From NCBI GenBank assembly GCA_029933995.1, contig JAOZNB010000026.1, positions 1 through 13,756 of the forward strand: a DNA stretch of 13,756 nt. The letters run 5' to 3'. Shown here in pieces: positions 1 to 5,764 of this stretch; within the stretch, counting starts at the first letter, position 1; each line of letters begins with the position of its first letter. The position numbers and the translations under genes were made by a program. The notes under the pieces are model-generated. The model was not told the origin of the DNA, ran no database searches, and saw only the letters and a program-made list of their open reading frames with translations. The DNA is from Candidatus Moraniibacteriota bacterium. GTDB taxonomy: Bacteria; Patescibacteriota; Minisyncoccia; Moranbacterales; GCA-2747515.

Positions 1-1
1 T

Positions 2-433
2 ATCTTAGACACACTTTCTAAAGAGCTTAATTTAATCGCCACAAAGCGGAAGAAGCTCCTAGACGGCTACTGTACCGATATCATACCCGCAGACGCCTAT
101 AAGTCAAAGGATGCGGAATTTCAAAAAGAAGAAGTTGATAAAAAAGCTCAAATAAAGAAAATTGAGACTTCTATTGTAAAAGAGTCTACTACTTTGGAAC
201 AAAAGAAAAAAGACTTCTTAACCGCTTGCACACTACAAAAAACGTTTTCAAAGATTAATACAGAGGCAAAAAGTAAAACGCTCCAAGATGTACTTTGGAA
301 CGCTACTATAGAAAATCAAGTAATCGTTAGTTTAAGCCTAAATCAGCCCTATAAACGGCTCGCTGAAGTGGATGATTTAAGTGATTTTGTTCAACTGCGG
401 AGAGGGAGGGATTCGAACCCTCGAGACCTGTGA
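2..433 (+). CDS. Large serine recombinase, C-terminal fragment (5' end off-window)
   Basis: The frame is open from the left window edge to a TGA at 431-433, giving 143 residues. No catalytic domain is visible because the gene begins outside the window. The visible part starts with a Lys/Glu-rich coiled-coil segment whose pattern (LSKEL..., KRKKLLDGY, IIPADAYKSKDAEF) matches the coiled-coil region after the zinc ribbon in large serine recombinases. It then shows the ending typical of that family (NQPYKRLAEVDDLSDF). The last residues (RRGRDSNPRDL) are simply the antisense of a tRNA T-arm, because the gene overlaps tRNA-Ser(GCU) by 36 bp on the opposite strand. Codon choice (GCC, GAC, CTC, CGG) looks less AT-biased than the neighbouring genes, fitting a mobile origin. 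A TTG at 194 is only an internal codon, not a credible start. It probably catalyses integration and excision of an element lying to the left; the family call is confident, the element is inferred. Confidence 0.8.
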   Translation: MLDTLSKELNLIATKRKKLLDGYCTDIIPADAYKSKDAEFQKEEVDKKAQIKKIETSIVKESTTLEQKKKDFLTACTLQKTFSKINTEAKSKTLQDVLWNATIENQVIVSLSLNQPYKRLAEVDDLSDFVQLRRGRDSNPRDL

Positions 434-484
434 AGGTCTAACACCTTAGCAGGGTGCCCTATTCAACCACTCTAGCACCTCTCC
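398..484 (-). tRNA. tRNA-Ser(GCU)
   Basis: On the minus strand the acceptor arms GGAGAGG and CCTCTCC pair perfectly (484-478 with 405-399). The anticodon loop CTGCTAA carries anticodon GCU, which reads AGC and AGU serine codons. The long variable arm (AGACCT/AGGTCT) and discriminator G at 398 fit class II tRNA-Ser. CCA is not encoded; the genomic sequence after the discriminator is CAG, so a CCA-adding enzyme is needed. The 3' half overlaps the convergent recombinase gene and is probably the attachment site of that element. Confidence 0.96.
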
Positions 485-544
485 ATATATTTAGTTGTTG
501 AGAAATATTTTTACACTACAATTTAATTCTAACTTACAGAATAG

Positions 545-564
545 ATTCCCGCCTTCGCGGGAAT
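545..564. repeat. REP-like hairpin palindrome
   Basis: Perfect 8-bp inverted repeat ATTCCCGC / GCGGGAAT around a CTTC loop. It is GC-rich in an AT-rich intergenic region between tRNA-Ser(GCU) and the DUF389 gene. The same core is a widespread REP-like dispersed palindrome in many bacterial genomes. There is no T-run beside it, so an intrinsic terminator is unlikely. Confidence 0.6.
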
Positions 565-652
565 GACAAGTGAATGTATTCCTACAAAAACCAGTGTACC
601 ATCAAACATGCTTCAAATCAAGTTTTGTGTTATATTTATGTTATACTAATAT

Positions 653-658
653 TATAAT
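653..658 (+). promoter_or_regulatory. Possible -10 element for the DUF389 gene
   Basis: A consensus TATAAT lies 20 nt upstream of the ATG at 679, implying a very short leader. No good -35 hexamer is visible at the normal distance and the region is highly AT-rich, so this could be chance. No Shine-Dalgarno precedes the ATG. Confidence 0.3.
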
Positions 659-678
659 TAATTATATAAATTAACACT

Positions 679-1422
679 ATGAGTGTACTTTTTGATAATA
701 TTACAGAAAAAGACAAAACTATTGCACTTAAAGATTTAATTGATGACTCTACCCCACGTCCATCTTTTTTCTTTCTTGTTGTTCTTTCAGTTCTTATGGC
801 TGCGTGTGGGTTAATAATTGGTAATACTGCTGTTATTATTGCCTCTATGCTTATTGCACCAATTCTTTCCCCTATCCTATCTTTGGCGTTGGGTATCGTA
901 ATCTCTGATGGCAATTTAATTTCACGCTCTTTCTTTACTTTACTCAAATCATCTGGTTATGCAATTGGACTTTCTGCTGTTGTTACATGGTTTTTATGGA
1001 ATTTTACATCCAGTGCAAATTTTGCGTATGAATTGAATACAGAAATTTTATCTCGTATTGAACCTTCTATAGTTTATCTACTTATCGCAATTATAGCGGG
1101 TACTGCCACAGCCTTTGCTCGTATCAAGCCTGATCTTTCCGAAACACTTCCAGGTACAGCAATTGCGGTTGCCCTTGTTCCTCCGCTTGCAACAATTGGC
1201 ATAGGTCTTGCAACATTGCGACCTGACGTTATTTCTGGAGCACTTGCAATGTTTGTGGTTAATGCTATTGGTATCATACTTGCTGCCATGGTCATGTTTT
1301 CACTCATGAATCTCTATACCAAAAAAACAGTTATAGCCAAAAGTGTAGTTGCAGCAGATAAAGAATTGGAGAAACAAAAAGAAAAATTTGAGAAGAAAAA
1401 TGGCAAGCACAAGAAAAAATAA
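679..1422 (+). CDS. DUF389-type integral membrane protein
   Basis: A 247-residue hydrophobic protein with about six predicted membrane segments (roughly residues 28-46, 48-74, 92-110, 130-148, 158-180 and 186-210). It ends in a Lys/Glu-rich charged cytoplasmic tail (residues 214-247). The first two segments carry the hallmark of the DUF389 family: a PRPSFFF entry, then GNTAVIIASMLIAP and SPILSLALG. A second conserved core is LPGTAIAVALVPPLA at 157-171. The molecular function of DUF389 proteins is not established; a transport role has been suggested only from topology. It is a compact version, consisting of the membrane core without the extra soluble domain of longer relatives. The ATG start has no Shine-Dalgarno but sits right before the first family motif. 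It appears to be a single-gene unit, closed by the terminator at 1435-1474. Confidence 0.88.
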   Translation: MSVLFDNITEKDKTIALKDLIDDSTPRPSFFFLVVLSVLMAACGLIIGNTAVIIASMLIAPILSPILSLALGIVISDGNLISRSFFTLLKSSGYAIGLSAVVTWFLWNFTSSANFAYELNTEILSRIEPSIVYLLIAIIAGTATAFARIKPDLSETLPGTAIAVALVPPLATIGIGLATLRPDVISGALAMFVVNAIGIILAAMVMFSLMNLYTKKTVIAKSVVAADKELEKQKEKFEKKNGKHKKK

Positions 1423-1434
1423 ATATATATTTTC

Positions 1435-1474
1435 AAATAAAAACAACCTCATAAAACTGAAGTTGTTTTTATTT
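1435..1474. terminator. Bidirectional intrinsic terminator after the DUF389 gene
   Basis: A perfect 13-bp inverted repeat, AAATAAAAACAAC (1435-1447) and GTTGTTTTTATTT (1462-1474), with a 14-nt loop. The right arm supplies a T-run on the plus strand and the left arm a T-run on the minus strand. It lies between the DUF389 stop codon and tRNA-Arg, which converge, so it probably serves both. Confidence 0.8.
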
Positions 1475-1523
1475 ATGTGTATCATTAGCAGACCTATCTA
1501 TCAATACCAAAAATTTTAATTTG

Positions 1524-1596
1524 TGTCCTTGGTAGGAGTTGAACCTACGACCTTTTGGACCGCAACCAAACGCTCTATCCACTGAGCTACAAGGAC
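1524..1596 (-). tRNA. tRNA-Arg(GCG)
   Basis: On the minus strand the acceptor arms GTCCTTG and CAAGGAC pair fully. The D-stem is GCTC/GAGC, the anticodon stem TTTGG/CCAAA, and the T-stem GTAGG/CCTAC with loop TTCAACT. The seven-base anticodon loop TTGCGGT places GCG at positions 34-36, assigning arginine (CGC, and CGU by wobble). An A in the D-loop (AGTGGATAG) agrees with arginine identity. The discriminator is A and CCA is not encoded. Most bacteria use anticodon ACG, edited to ICG by TadA, so a genomic G34 is unusual. Confidence 0.95.
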
Positions 1597-1621
1597 GTAT
1601 TACTATTTTGTAACAAATTTT

Positions 1622-1650
1622 ATTCTACACGAAAAATATGAAATAGTCAA
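1622..1650 (-). promoter_or_regulatory. Sigma70-type promoter of tRNA-Arg(GCG)
   Basis: On the minus strand TTGACT (1650-1645) and TAGAAT (1627-1622) are separated by exactly 17 nt. Each differs from consensus at one base. The predicted transcription start is near 1615, giving a leader of about 19 nt before the mature tRNA 5' end at 1596. Confidence 0.75.
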
Positions 1651-1667
1651 TCACATACATTTAAAAA

Positions 1668-1689
1668 GAACAGATATTGAAATCTGTTC
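1668..1689 (-). terminator. Intrinsic terminator of the two-TM protein gene
   Basis: An 8-bp perfect stem, GAACAGAT/ATCTGTTC, encloses a 6-nt loop. On the minus strand it is followed by TTTTT (1667-1663). It lies 23 nt downstream of the stop codon of the gene at 1713-2477 and just upstream of the tRNA-Arg promoter, so it separates the two units. Confidence 0.82.
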
Positions 1690-1712
1690 AATGTTAATGT
1701 TTTCCGCAAATG

Positions 1713-2477
1713 TTACATATGAAGTAATCGTTCTAAAATATCTACAAGATTTTGTTCTTGCTTTTCTTCTGGAATAAATTCAACAAGCTTTTCATGTACA
1801 ATTACAGGATCAACTTGATGCAATGGAATATGTAAATATGGTCGTAAATACCCTTTTACGTGTAAACTTATAATACGTGTATGTGGTGGTTCATAAAAAA
1901 TCCAAAAAGATTTTATTTCATCAAAGTCATATATTTCATCACCAACCAAAATACCATCATATGTCACTGCAAAATCAATTACCTTTGGTGGACGTGACAA
2001 CTGTAAATAGCCTACTATCCAAATAAGTACAAAAACTATAGCCATAATAATACTATCAGTCCATAGTGCATACAAAACAATTAGTGCAATAGTAATTGAC
2101 ACACCTGTATACCATTTTTTGCTATGTGGATAATGTTCAAAATCAGGTCCTCGCCAACGCACCAAAACGTCTGCCTCGTTTTCTTTTAAATATTGAGAAT
2201 ATTCTTTTTCATATTCTATCTTTTCTTGATAATCTAATTTCTCTTCAGGAAGTGGTTGTTTCTGTTGTTTACGAACCCATTTTTCATGTTGTGTCTGATT
2301 TGATTGTGTTACAACCTGTGGTTGTTCTTCTACTGTCTGTATCTGTTGTGTGTCAGCTTGTACTTTTTTTGAACTTCCAAAAAAACCTTGTTTTTTTTTA
2401 GTATCAAACTGATCTATCTTATTTTCACGAAAATTCATTGTCATAATTTTTCTTTTAGTTTTTTGCTTTATTATCAT
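1713..2477 (-). CDS. Two-TM membrane protein of unknown function
   Basis: A 254-residue protein. Residues 1-40 are basic. Residues 40-78 are a Gln-rich low-complexity linker and residues 79-102 are strongly charged and probably helical. A conserved-looking RWRGPDFEHYPHSKKWY segment (107-123) leads into two adjacent membrane helices (about 123-140 and 142-159). Residues 165-225 look beta-rich (VIDFAVTYDGILVGDEIYDFDEIKSFWI), followed by a C-terminal helix. This layout, a soluble disordered N-terminus, a helical hairpin and a small beta domain, resembles membrane proteins I associate with Patescibacteria and bacterial PH-like domains, but I cannot name a family. The start is uncertain: ATG at 2477 has no Shine-Dalgarno, while ATGs at 2444 and 2438 fit if a TATGCT at 2488-2483 is the -10 element. 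It appears monocistronic. Confidence 0.7.
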   Translation of the reverse strand: MIIKQKTKRKIMTMNFRENKIDQFDTKKKQGFFGSSKKVQADTQQIQTVEEQPQVVTQSNQTQHEKWVRKQQKQPLPEEKLDYQEKIEYEKEYSQYLKENEADVLVRWRGPDFEHYPHSKKWYTGVSITIALIVLYALWTDSIIMAIVFVLIWIVGYLQLSRPPKVIDFAVTYDGILVGDEIYDFDEIKSFWIFYEPPHTRIISLHVKGYLRPYLHIPLHQVDPVIVHEKLVEFIPEEKQEQNLVDILERLLHM

Positions 2478-2514
2478 TTTAGCATATTTACAAAATATCT
2501 GCTAGGTGCTATCA

Positions 2515-2520
2515 TATAAT
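2515..2520 (+). promoter_or_regulatory. Probable -10 element of tRNA-Ser(UGA)
   Basis: A consensus TATAAT lies 26 nt upstream of the mature tRNA 5' end, a normal distance. The -35 region is weak: the nearest candidate, TTTACA at 2487-2492, is 22 nt away, which is too long for a standard spacer. Confidence 0.4.
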
Positions 2521-2546
2521 CTGTAGTTAATCCTACAACATTAACT

Positions 2547-2633
2547 GGAGGCGTGGCAGAGTGGTCGAATGCATCGGTCTTGAAAACCGAAGTCCCCTAA
2601 CGGGGACCGGGGGTTCGAATCCCTCCGCCTCCG
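2547..2633 (+). tRNA. tRNA-Ser(UGA)
   Basis: The acceptor arms GGAGGCG and CGCCTCC pair fully. The anticodon stem TCGGT/ACCGA encloses loop CTTGAAA with anticodon UGA, which reads UCA and other UCN codons. A long variable arm (AGTCCCC/GGGGACC) and discriminator G at 2633 fit class II tRNA-Ser. CCA is not encoded; the following bases are CCC, which already form one arm of the adjoining palindrome. Confidence 0.97.
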
Positions 2634-2656
2634 CCCAGTACCGTACGGTACTGGGC
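2633..2656. repeat. Perfect 24-bp palindrome adjoining tRNA-Ser(UGA)
   Basis: GCCCAGTACCGT (2633-2644) is followed directly by its exact reverse complement ACGGTACTGGGC (2645-2656). As RNA it would fold into a 10-bp stem with a GUAC tetraloop, starting at the tRNA discriminator base itself. It is GC-rich in an AT-rich genome. It could stop transcription or guide 3' processing, but no T-run follows (TCCGCTGG). The core octamer TACCGTAC recurs at 2688-2695. Its function is not evident. Confidence 0.8.
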
Positions 2657-2737
2657 TCCGCTGGAAATATTCTAGCTATGAGCCTTATACCGTACAAAAT
2701 ACAATTCCTTTGAAGAAACTAAGTACACCAAAATTTC

Positions 2738-3025
2738 ATGAACCAAGATGTCAAAACATCTTTCTATTACGTATATGTCCTTGTTAGTCAAAAAGGCAAT
2801 AAGTTCTATATTGGTTTTACAGAAAATCTTATAAAAAGAATTGCTCAACACAATAATGGCGATTCGCTAGCGACAGCACCCAGAAGACCTTTAGAATTAA
2901 TTTTCTATGAAGCTTATAAAAATAAATATGATGCTCTCAGAAGAGAAAAATATCTCAAAACAAGTAAAGGACGAACCACTCTCAAAACAATGCTTGTGGA
3001 ACATTTATCTGCCACTAATAAATAA
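2738..3025 (+). CDS. GIY-YIG endonuclease-like protein (UPF0213/YhbQ type)
   Basis: A 95-residue single-domain protein. It has the two beta strands of the GIY-YIG fold (YVYVL at 11-15 and FYIGFT at 23-28) and the catalytic-type Arg34 in the helix KRIAQHNNG. A Glu58 sits in FYEAY, the usual metal-binding position, followed by the family's RREKYLK segment (68-74). The length matches the small standalone YhbQ/UPF0213 group, whose cellular role is poorly defined; DNA nicking or repair is suggested by the fold. Its stop codon lies only 3 nt before the sufC start, so the two are probably co-transcribed. Whether it serves the SUF pathway or is simply carried in the operon cannot be decided. The ATG has no clear Shine-Dalgarno. 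Confidence 0.87.
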   Translation: MNQDVKTSFYYVYVLVSQKGNKFYIGFTENLIKRIAQHNNGDSLATAPRRPLELIFYEAYKNKYDALRREKYLKTSKGRTTLKTMLVEHLSATNK

Positions 3026-3028
3026 ACA

Positions 3029-3742
3029 ATGCTTTCAATAAAAAATCTTACAGTACGAGCTGATGATAAAGAAATTCTTAATGATATTTCTATTGACTTT
3101 GATATAAATAAAATCTATGCGATTATGGGTATCAATGGTTCTGGTAAAAGCTCTTTGGCAAAAACGATTATGGGAGACCCTTCTATAATTATTTCTAGTG
3201 GAACTATTATACTAAATCAAACAGAAATAAATAAATTACCTACAAATGAACGTGCTCAAAAAGGAATTTTCCTTTCACCACAATCACCAATTGCAATACC
3301 TGGCGTAACTGTTGGGCAACTACTTAGGACTGCCATCTCTCGTGATAAGATCAATAGCAAAATTCTTTCACAAAAAATTAAAGACATTGCAAAAAAATTA
3401 CAAATACCTTCTGAATTATTAACTCGTTCATTAAATGAGAACTTTAGTGGCGGTGAACGAAAAAAAATGGAAGTTCTTCAAGCTGCAATTTTAGATCCTA
3501 CTTATATAATATTAGATGAAATAGACACTGGAGTAGATGTTGATGCACTCAAAGTAATTGCTGCATTTTTAAAAAAATTATCCCAAAGAGAAGACGTGAC
3601 GTTAATCTTGATAACTCATTACAATCGCATACTCTCTCACTTACCTGTTGATAAAGTAATCATAATGAAGGATGGGGAAATCATACAAACTGGCGATGCA
3701 ACATTGGCTCAAAAAATAGAAGCTGAAGGTTACGAAAAATAA
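3029..3742 (+). CDS. sufC: SufC, Fe-S cluster assembly ATPase
   Basis: A 237-residue ABC-type ATPase that powers the SufBCD scaffold building Fe-S clusters in the cytoplasm. All nucleotide-binding elements are present: Walker A GINGSGKS (34-41, Lys40), Q-loop Gln85 in LSPQSP, signature SGGER (140-144), and Walker B YIILDE with Glu164. The D-loop contains DTGVD and the H-loop has His197. The LDEIDTGVDVDAL stretch is characteristic of SufC rather than a transporter ATPase (usual form LDEIDSGLDIDAL), and no membrane partner is encoded nearby. Length is near the family norm of about 250. The ATG start lies 3 nt after the upstream gene and has no Shine-Dalgarno, suggesting translational coupling. 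sufB follows after 15 nt. Confidence 0.96.
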   Translation: MLSIKNLTVRADDKEILNDISIDFDINKIYAIMGINGSGKSSLAKTIMGDPSIIISSGTIILNQTEINKLPTNERAQKGIFLSPQSPIAIPGVTVGQLLRTAISRDKINSKILSQKIKDIAKKLQIPSELLTRSLNENFSGGERKKMEVLQAAILDPTYIILDEIDTGVDVDALKVIAAFLKKLSQREDVTLILITHYNRILSHLPVDKVIIMKDGEIIQTGDATLAQKIEAEGYEK

Positions 3743-3757
3743 ATTCGTGCTAAATAT

Positions 3758-5167
3758 ATGACAAAGAAAAACCATATACAAAATGATCTTGATTTTAATA
3801 GAAAGCATGATTTTGCCATGCCTGAAGTTTCTGTTATGAAAACAAAACGTGGCATCAATGCAAACACTGTGCAAGCAATCAGTAATTACAAAAAAGAAGC
3901 TAAATGGATGCAAGACTTTCGACAAAAAGCATATGCCAAATTTATTGATTTAAAAATGCCAACATGGGGTCCTAACCTTTCCAAAATTAATTTTGATGAT
4001 ATTATTTATTTCCTCCGTGCCACAGATAAACAAGAAAAATCATGGAATGACCTGCCAGATGAAATCAAAGAAACTTACGACAGAATAGGTGTGCCCGAAC
4101 ATGAAAAAAACTGGCTAGCTGGTGTAAGTGCTCAATATGAAAGTGAAGTTGTGTACGAATCAATTAGTAAAGAATTAGACAAACAAGGAGTTATCTTTTG
4201 CGATATGGATACTGCTGTCAAAAAATATCCTAATATTGTAAAAAAGTATTTTAGTAAACTCATTTCACCATCCGATAATAAATTTGCTGCCCTAAACTCT
4301 GCTGTGTGGAGTGGTGGCTCATTTATATATGTTCCCAAAGGAGTTCACGTAAAATTACCTCTCCAAGCATATTTCCGTATAAATGCAGAACGCTTTGGTC
4401 AATTTGAACGTACACTTATTATTGCTGATGAAAATTCTTCGGTACATTATATTGAAGGTTGTACTGCACCAGCATATTCCACACAATCACTTCATGCTGC
4501 CGTCGTAGAGATATACGCACTCAAAAATGCAAAGATTAGATATACTACAATTCAAAACTGGAGTACAAATATTTACAACCTAGTAACAAAACGAGCTAAG
4601 GCAGAAGAAGGAGCTACAATGGAATGGATTGATTGTAATATCGGCTCAGGCGTCACAATGAAATATCCTGCTGTAATACTTGCAGGTGAGAGTGCTCGCG
4701 GTAGTGTATTGTCTATGGCATTAGCAGGAAAAGACCAAGTACTAGACACAGGAGCAAAGATGGTTCACGCAGCACCAAATACAAAATCAAATATTGTATC
4801 CAAATCAATATCTATGGGCGGCGGTATATCAAATTATCGAGGACTCATCAAAACTACAACGTCCGCTAAAAATGCCCAGAGCTACACGCAATGTGATGCA
4901 ATACTCTTGGATGATAATTCTGAATCAAATACATATCCCACAATGGATACACGAGAAAATTCTGCGACAATATCACATGAAGCAAGTATAGAAAGTATTG
5001 ACAATGAAAAACTATTTTATTTTATGTCTCGAGGATTAACAGAGGTTCAAGCAAGAAGCATGATGGTAAACGGATTTATAGATGAAATTACAAAAGAAAT
5101 TCCGCTAGAATATTCTGTAGAACTCTACAGATTGATAAATATGGAAATGGAAAATTCAATTGGATAA
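3758..5167 (+). CDS. sufB: SufB, Fe-S cluster assembly scaffold
   Basis: A 469-residue SufB, close to the length of Gram-positive homologues. The scaffold accepts sulfur and assembles Fe-S clusters together with SufC and SufD. Conserved blocks include YIEGCTAP, TTIQNWS, LVTKRA, MEWIDCNIGS, MKYPAV and APNTKSNIVSKSIS. The core residues known from E. coli SufB are kept: Cys379 in TQCD corresponds to Cys405, and His407-Glu408 in ISHEAS correspond to His433-Glu434, with the same 28-residue spacing. E. coli Glu432 is replaced by Ser here. The C-terminus (PLEYSVELYRLINMEMENSIG) is the typical SufB ending. The start ATG has no Shine-Dalgarno. The gene lies 15 nt after sufC and ends next to the sufD-like gene. 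Confidence 0.97.
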   Translation: MTKKNHIQNDLDFNRKHDFAMPEVSVMKTKRGINANTVQAISNYKKEAKWMQDFRQKAYAKFIDLKMPTWGPNLSKINFDDIIYFLRATDKQEKSWNDLPDEIKETYDRIGVPEHEKNWLAGVSAQYESEVVYESISKELDKQGVIFCDMDTAVKKYPNIVKKYFSKLISPSDNKFAALNSAVWSGGSFIYVPKGVHVKLPLQAYFRINAERFGQFERTLIIADENSSVHYIEGCTAPAYSTQSLHAAVVEIYALKNAKIRYTTIQNWSTNIYNLVTKRAKAEEGATMEWIDCNIGSGVTMKYPAVILAGESARGSVLSMALAGKDQVLDTGAKMVHAAPNTKSNIVSKSISMGGGISNYRGLIKTTTSAKNAQSYTQCDAILLDDNSESNTYPTMDTRENSATISHEASIESIDNEKLFYFMSRGLTEVQARSMMVNGFIDEITKEIPLEYSVELYRLINMEMENSIG

Positions 5168-5177
5168 ATCAAAAAAT

Positions 5178-5711
5178 ATGTACAGGGACATCACAAATGA
5201 CAATCAAGAAATTTATAAAATCACAGAACCTGGTGAATATGTTTTTTATTTTGAAAATAAGAGTGGTAATATAATCTTTGATACTACATGTGAAAATGCA
5301 GATCTAAAGATCTATGGACTTTATCAATGCAATAATTTAGATGAACTAACATTAAATATCACCCAAAAACATTCTACACCAAATAGCACGAGTAATGTCT
5401 TGATAAAAAGTATTTTAAGAGATAAAAGTACTTTTAATTTTACAGGAACAATAAATATAAAAAGAGAGGCTATAAATTCAATTGCACATCTGACCAATAG
5501 CAACTTACTACTAAGTGAGTCTGCACACGTAATCACAAATCCCCAACTGGAAGTGATTCCTGGAGAAGTAGAGTGTACCCATGCTGCAACTACCTCCCCA
5601 CTAAATCAAAAACAACTTAACTATTTGCAAGCTAAAGGTTTATCAGAAAACAATGCAAAACAATTACTCATCGACGGATTTATAAATGAAATTTTAAAAT
5701 TGAAAAAATAA
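5178..5711 (+). CDS. sufD: Short SufD-like protein (minimal SufBD-fold)
   Basis: About 177 residues from ATG 5178; a TTG at 5160 would overlap sufB by 8 nt and add six residues. SufD normally has 400 or more residues, so only the C-terminal core remains: a stretch of beta-helix strands, the block NSIAHLTNSNLLLSESAHVI, then NPQLEVIPGEVECTHAATTS. The latter holds the histidine equivalent to E. coli SufD His360, which lies at the SufB-SufD interface. The final helices (LNYLQAKGLSENNAKQLLIDGFINEI) match the SufB/SufD C-terminal domain that binds SufC. The frame is intact and ends neatly, so it looks like a reduced functional protein rather than a pseudogene. It is the last gene of the suf cluster. 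The symbol is assigned by family and position. Confidence 0.82.
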   Translation: MYRDITNDNQEIYKITEPGEYVFYFENKSGNIIFDTTCENADLKIYGLYQCNNLDELTLNITQKHSTPNSTSNVLIKSILRDKSTFNFTGTINIKREAINSIAHLTNSNLLLSESAHVITNPQLEVIPGEVECTHAATTSPLNQKQLNYLQAKGLSENNAKQLLIDGFINEILKLKK

Positions 5712-5712
5712 A

Positions 5713-5744
5713 AGGCTTCCCGAGAATACTATCTCGAGAAGTCT
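5713..5744 (-). terminator. Hairpin between the convergent suf and DUF5680 genes
   Basis: A 13-bp stem, AGGCTTCCCGAGA with TCTCGAGAAGTCT, has one mismatch, one G-T pair and a 6-nt loop. On the minus strand it is followed by a T-rich run (TTTTATTTTTTC), making a good terminator for the gene at 5765-6274. On the plus strand no T-run follows, so for suf transcripts it may act mainly as a stabilising 3' hairpin. Confidence 0.72.
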
Positions 5745-5764
5745 ACCTGTAATACGATAACAAT

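Noticed and set aside
2..484. The recombinase end as a frameshifted or truncated gene caused by the tRNA
   Set aside because: The frame is uninterrupted and keeps the family's usual ending (LAEVDDLSDF) before entering the tRNA; overlap by integration is a simpler explanation than damage.
636..947. Minus-strand open frame of 103 codons opposite the DUF389 gene
   Set aside because: It lies fully antisense to a well-supported membrane protein gene and shows no recognisable domain.
5160..5711. SufD-like gene as a pseudogene
   Set aside because: The frame is intact, adjoins sufB, and keeps the conserved C-terminal motifs; its shortness looks like reduction rather than decay.
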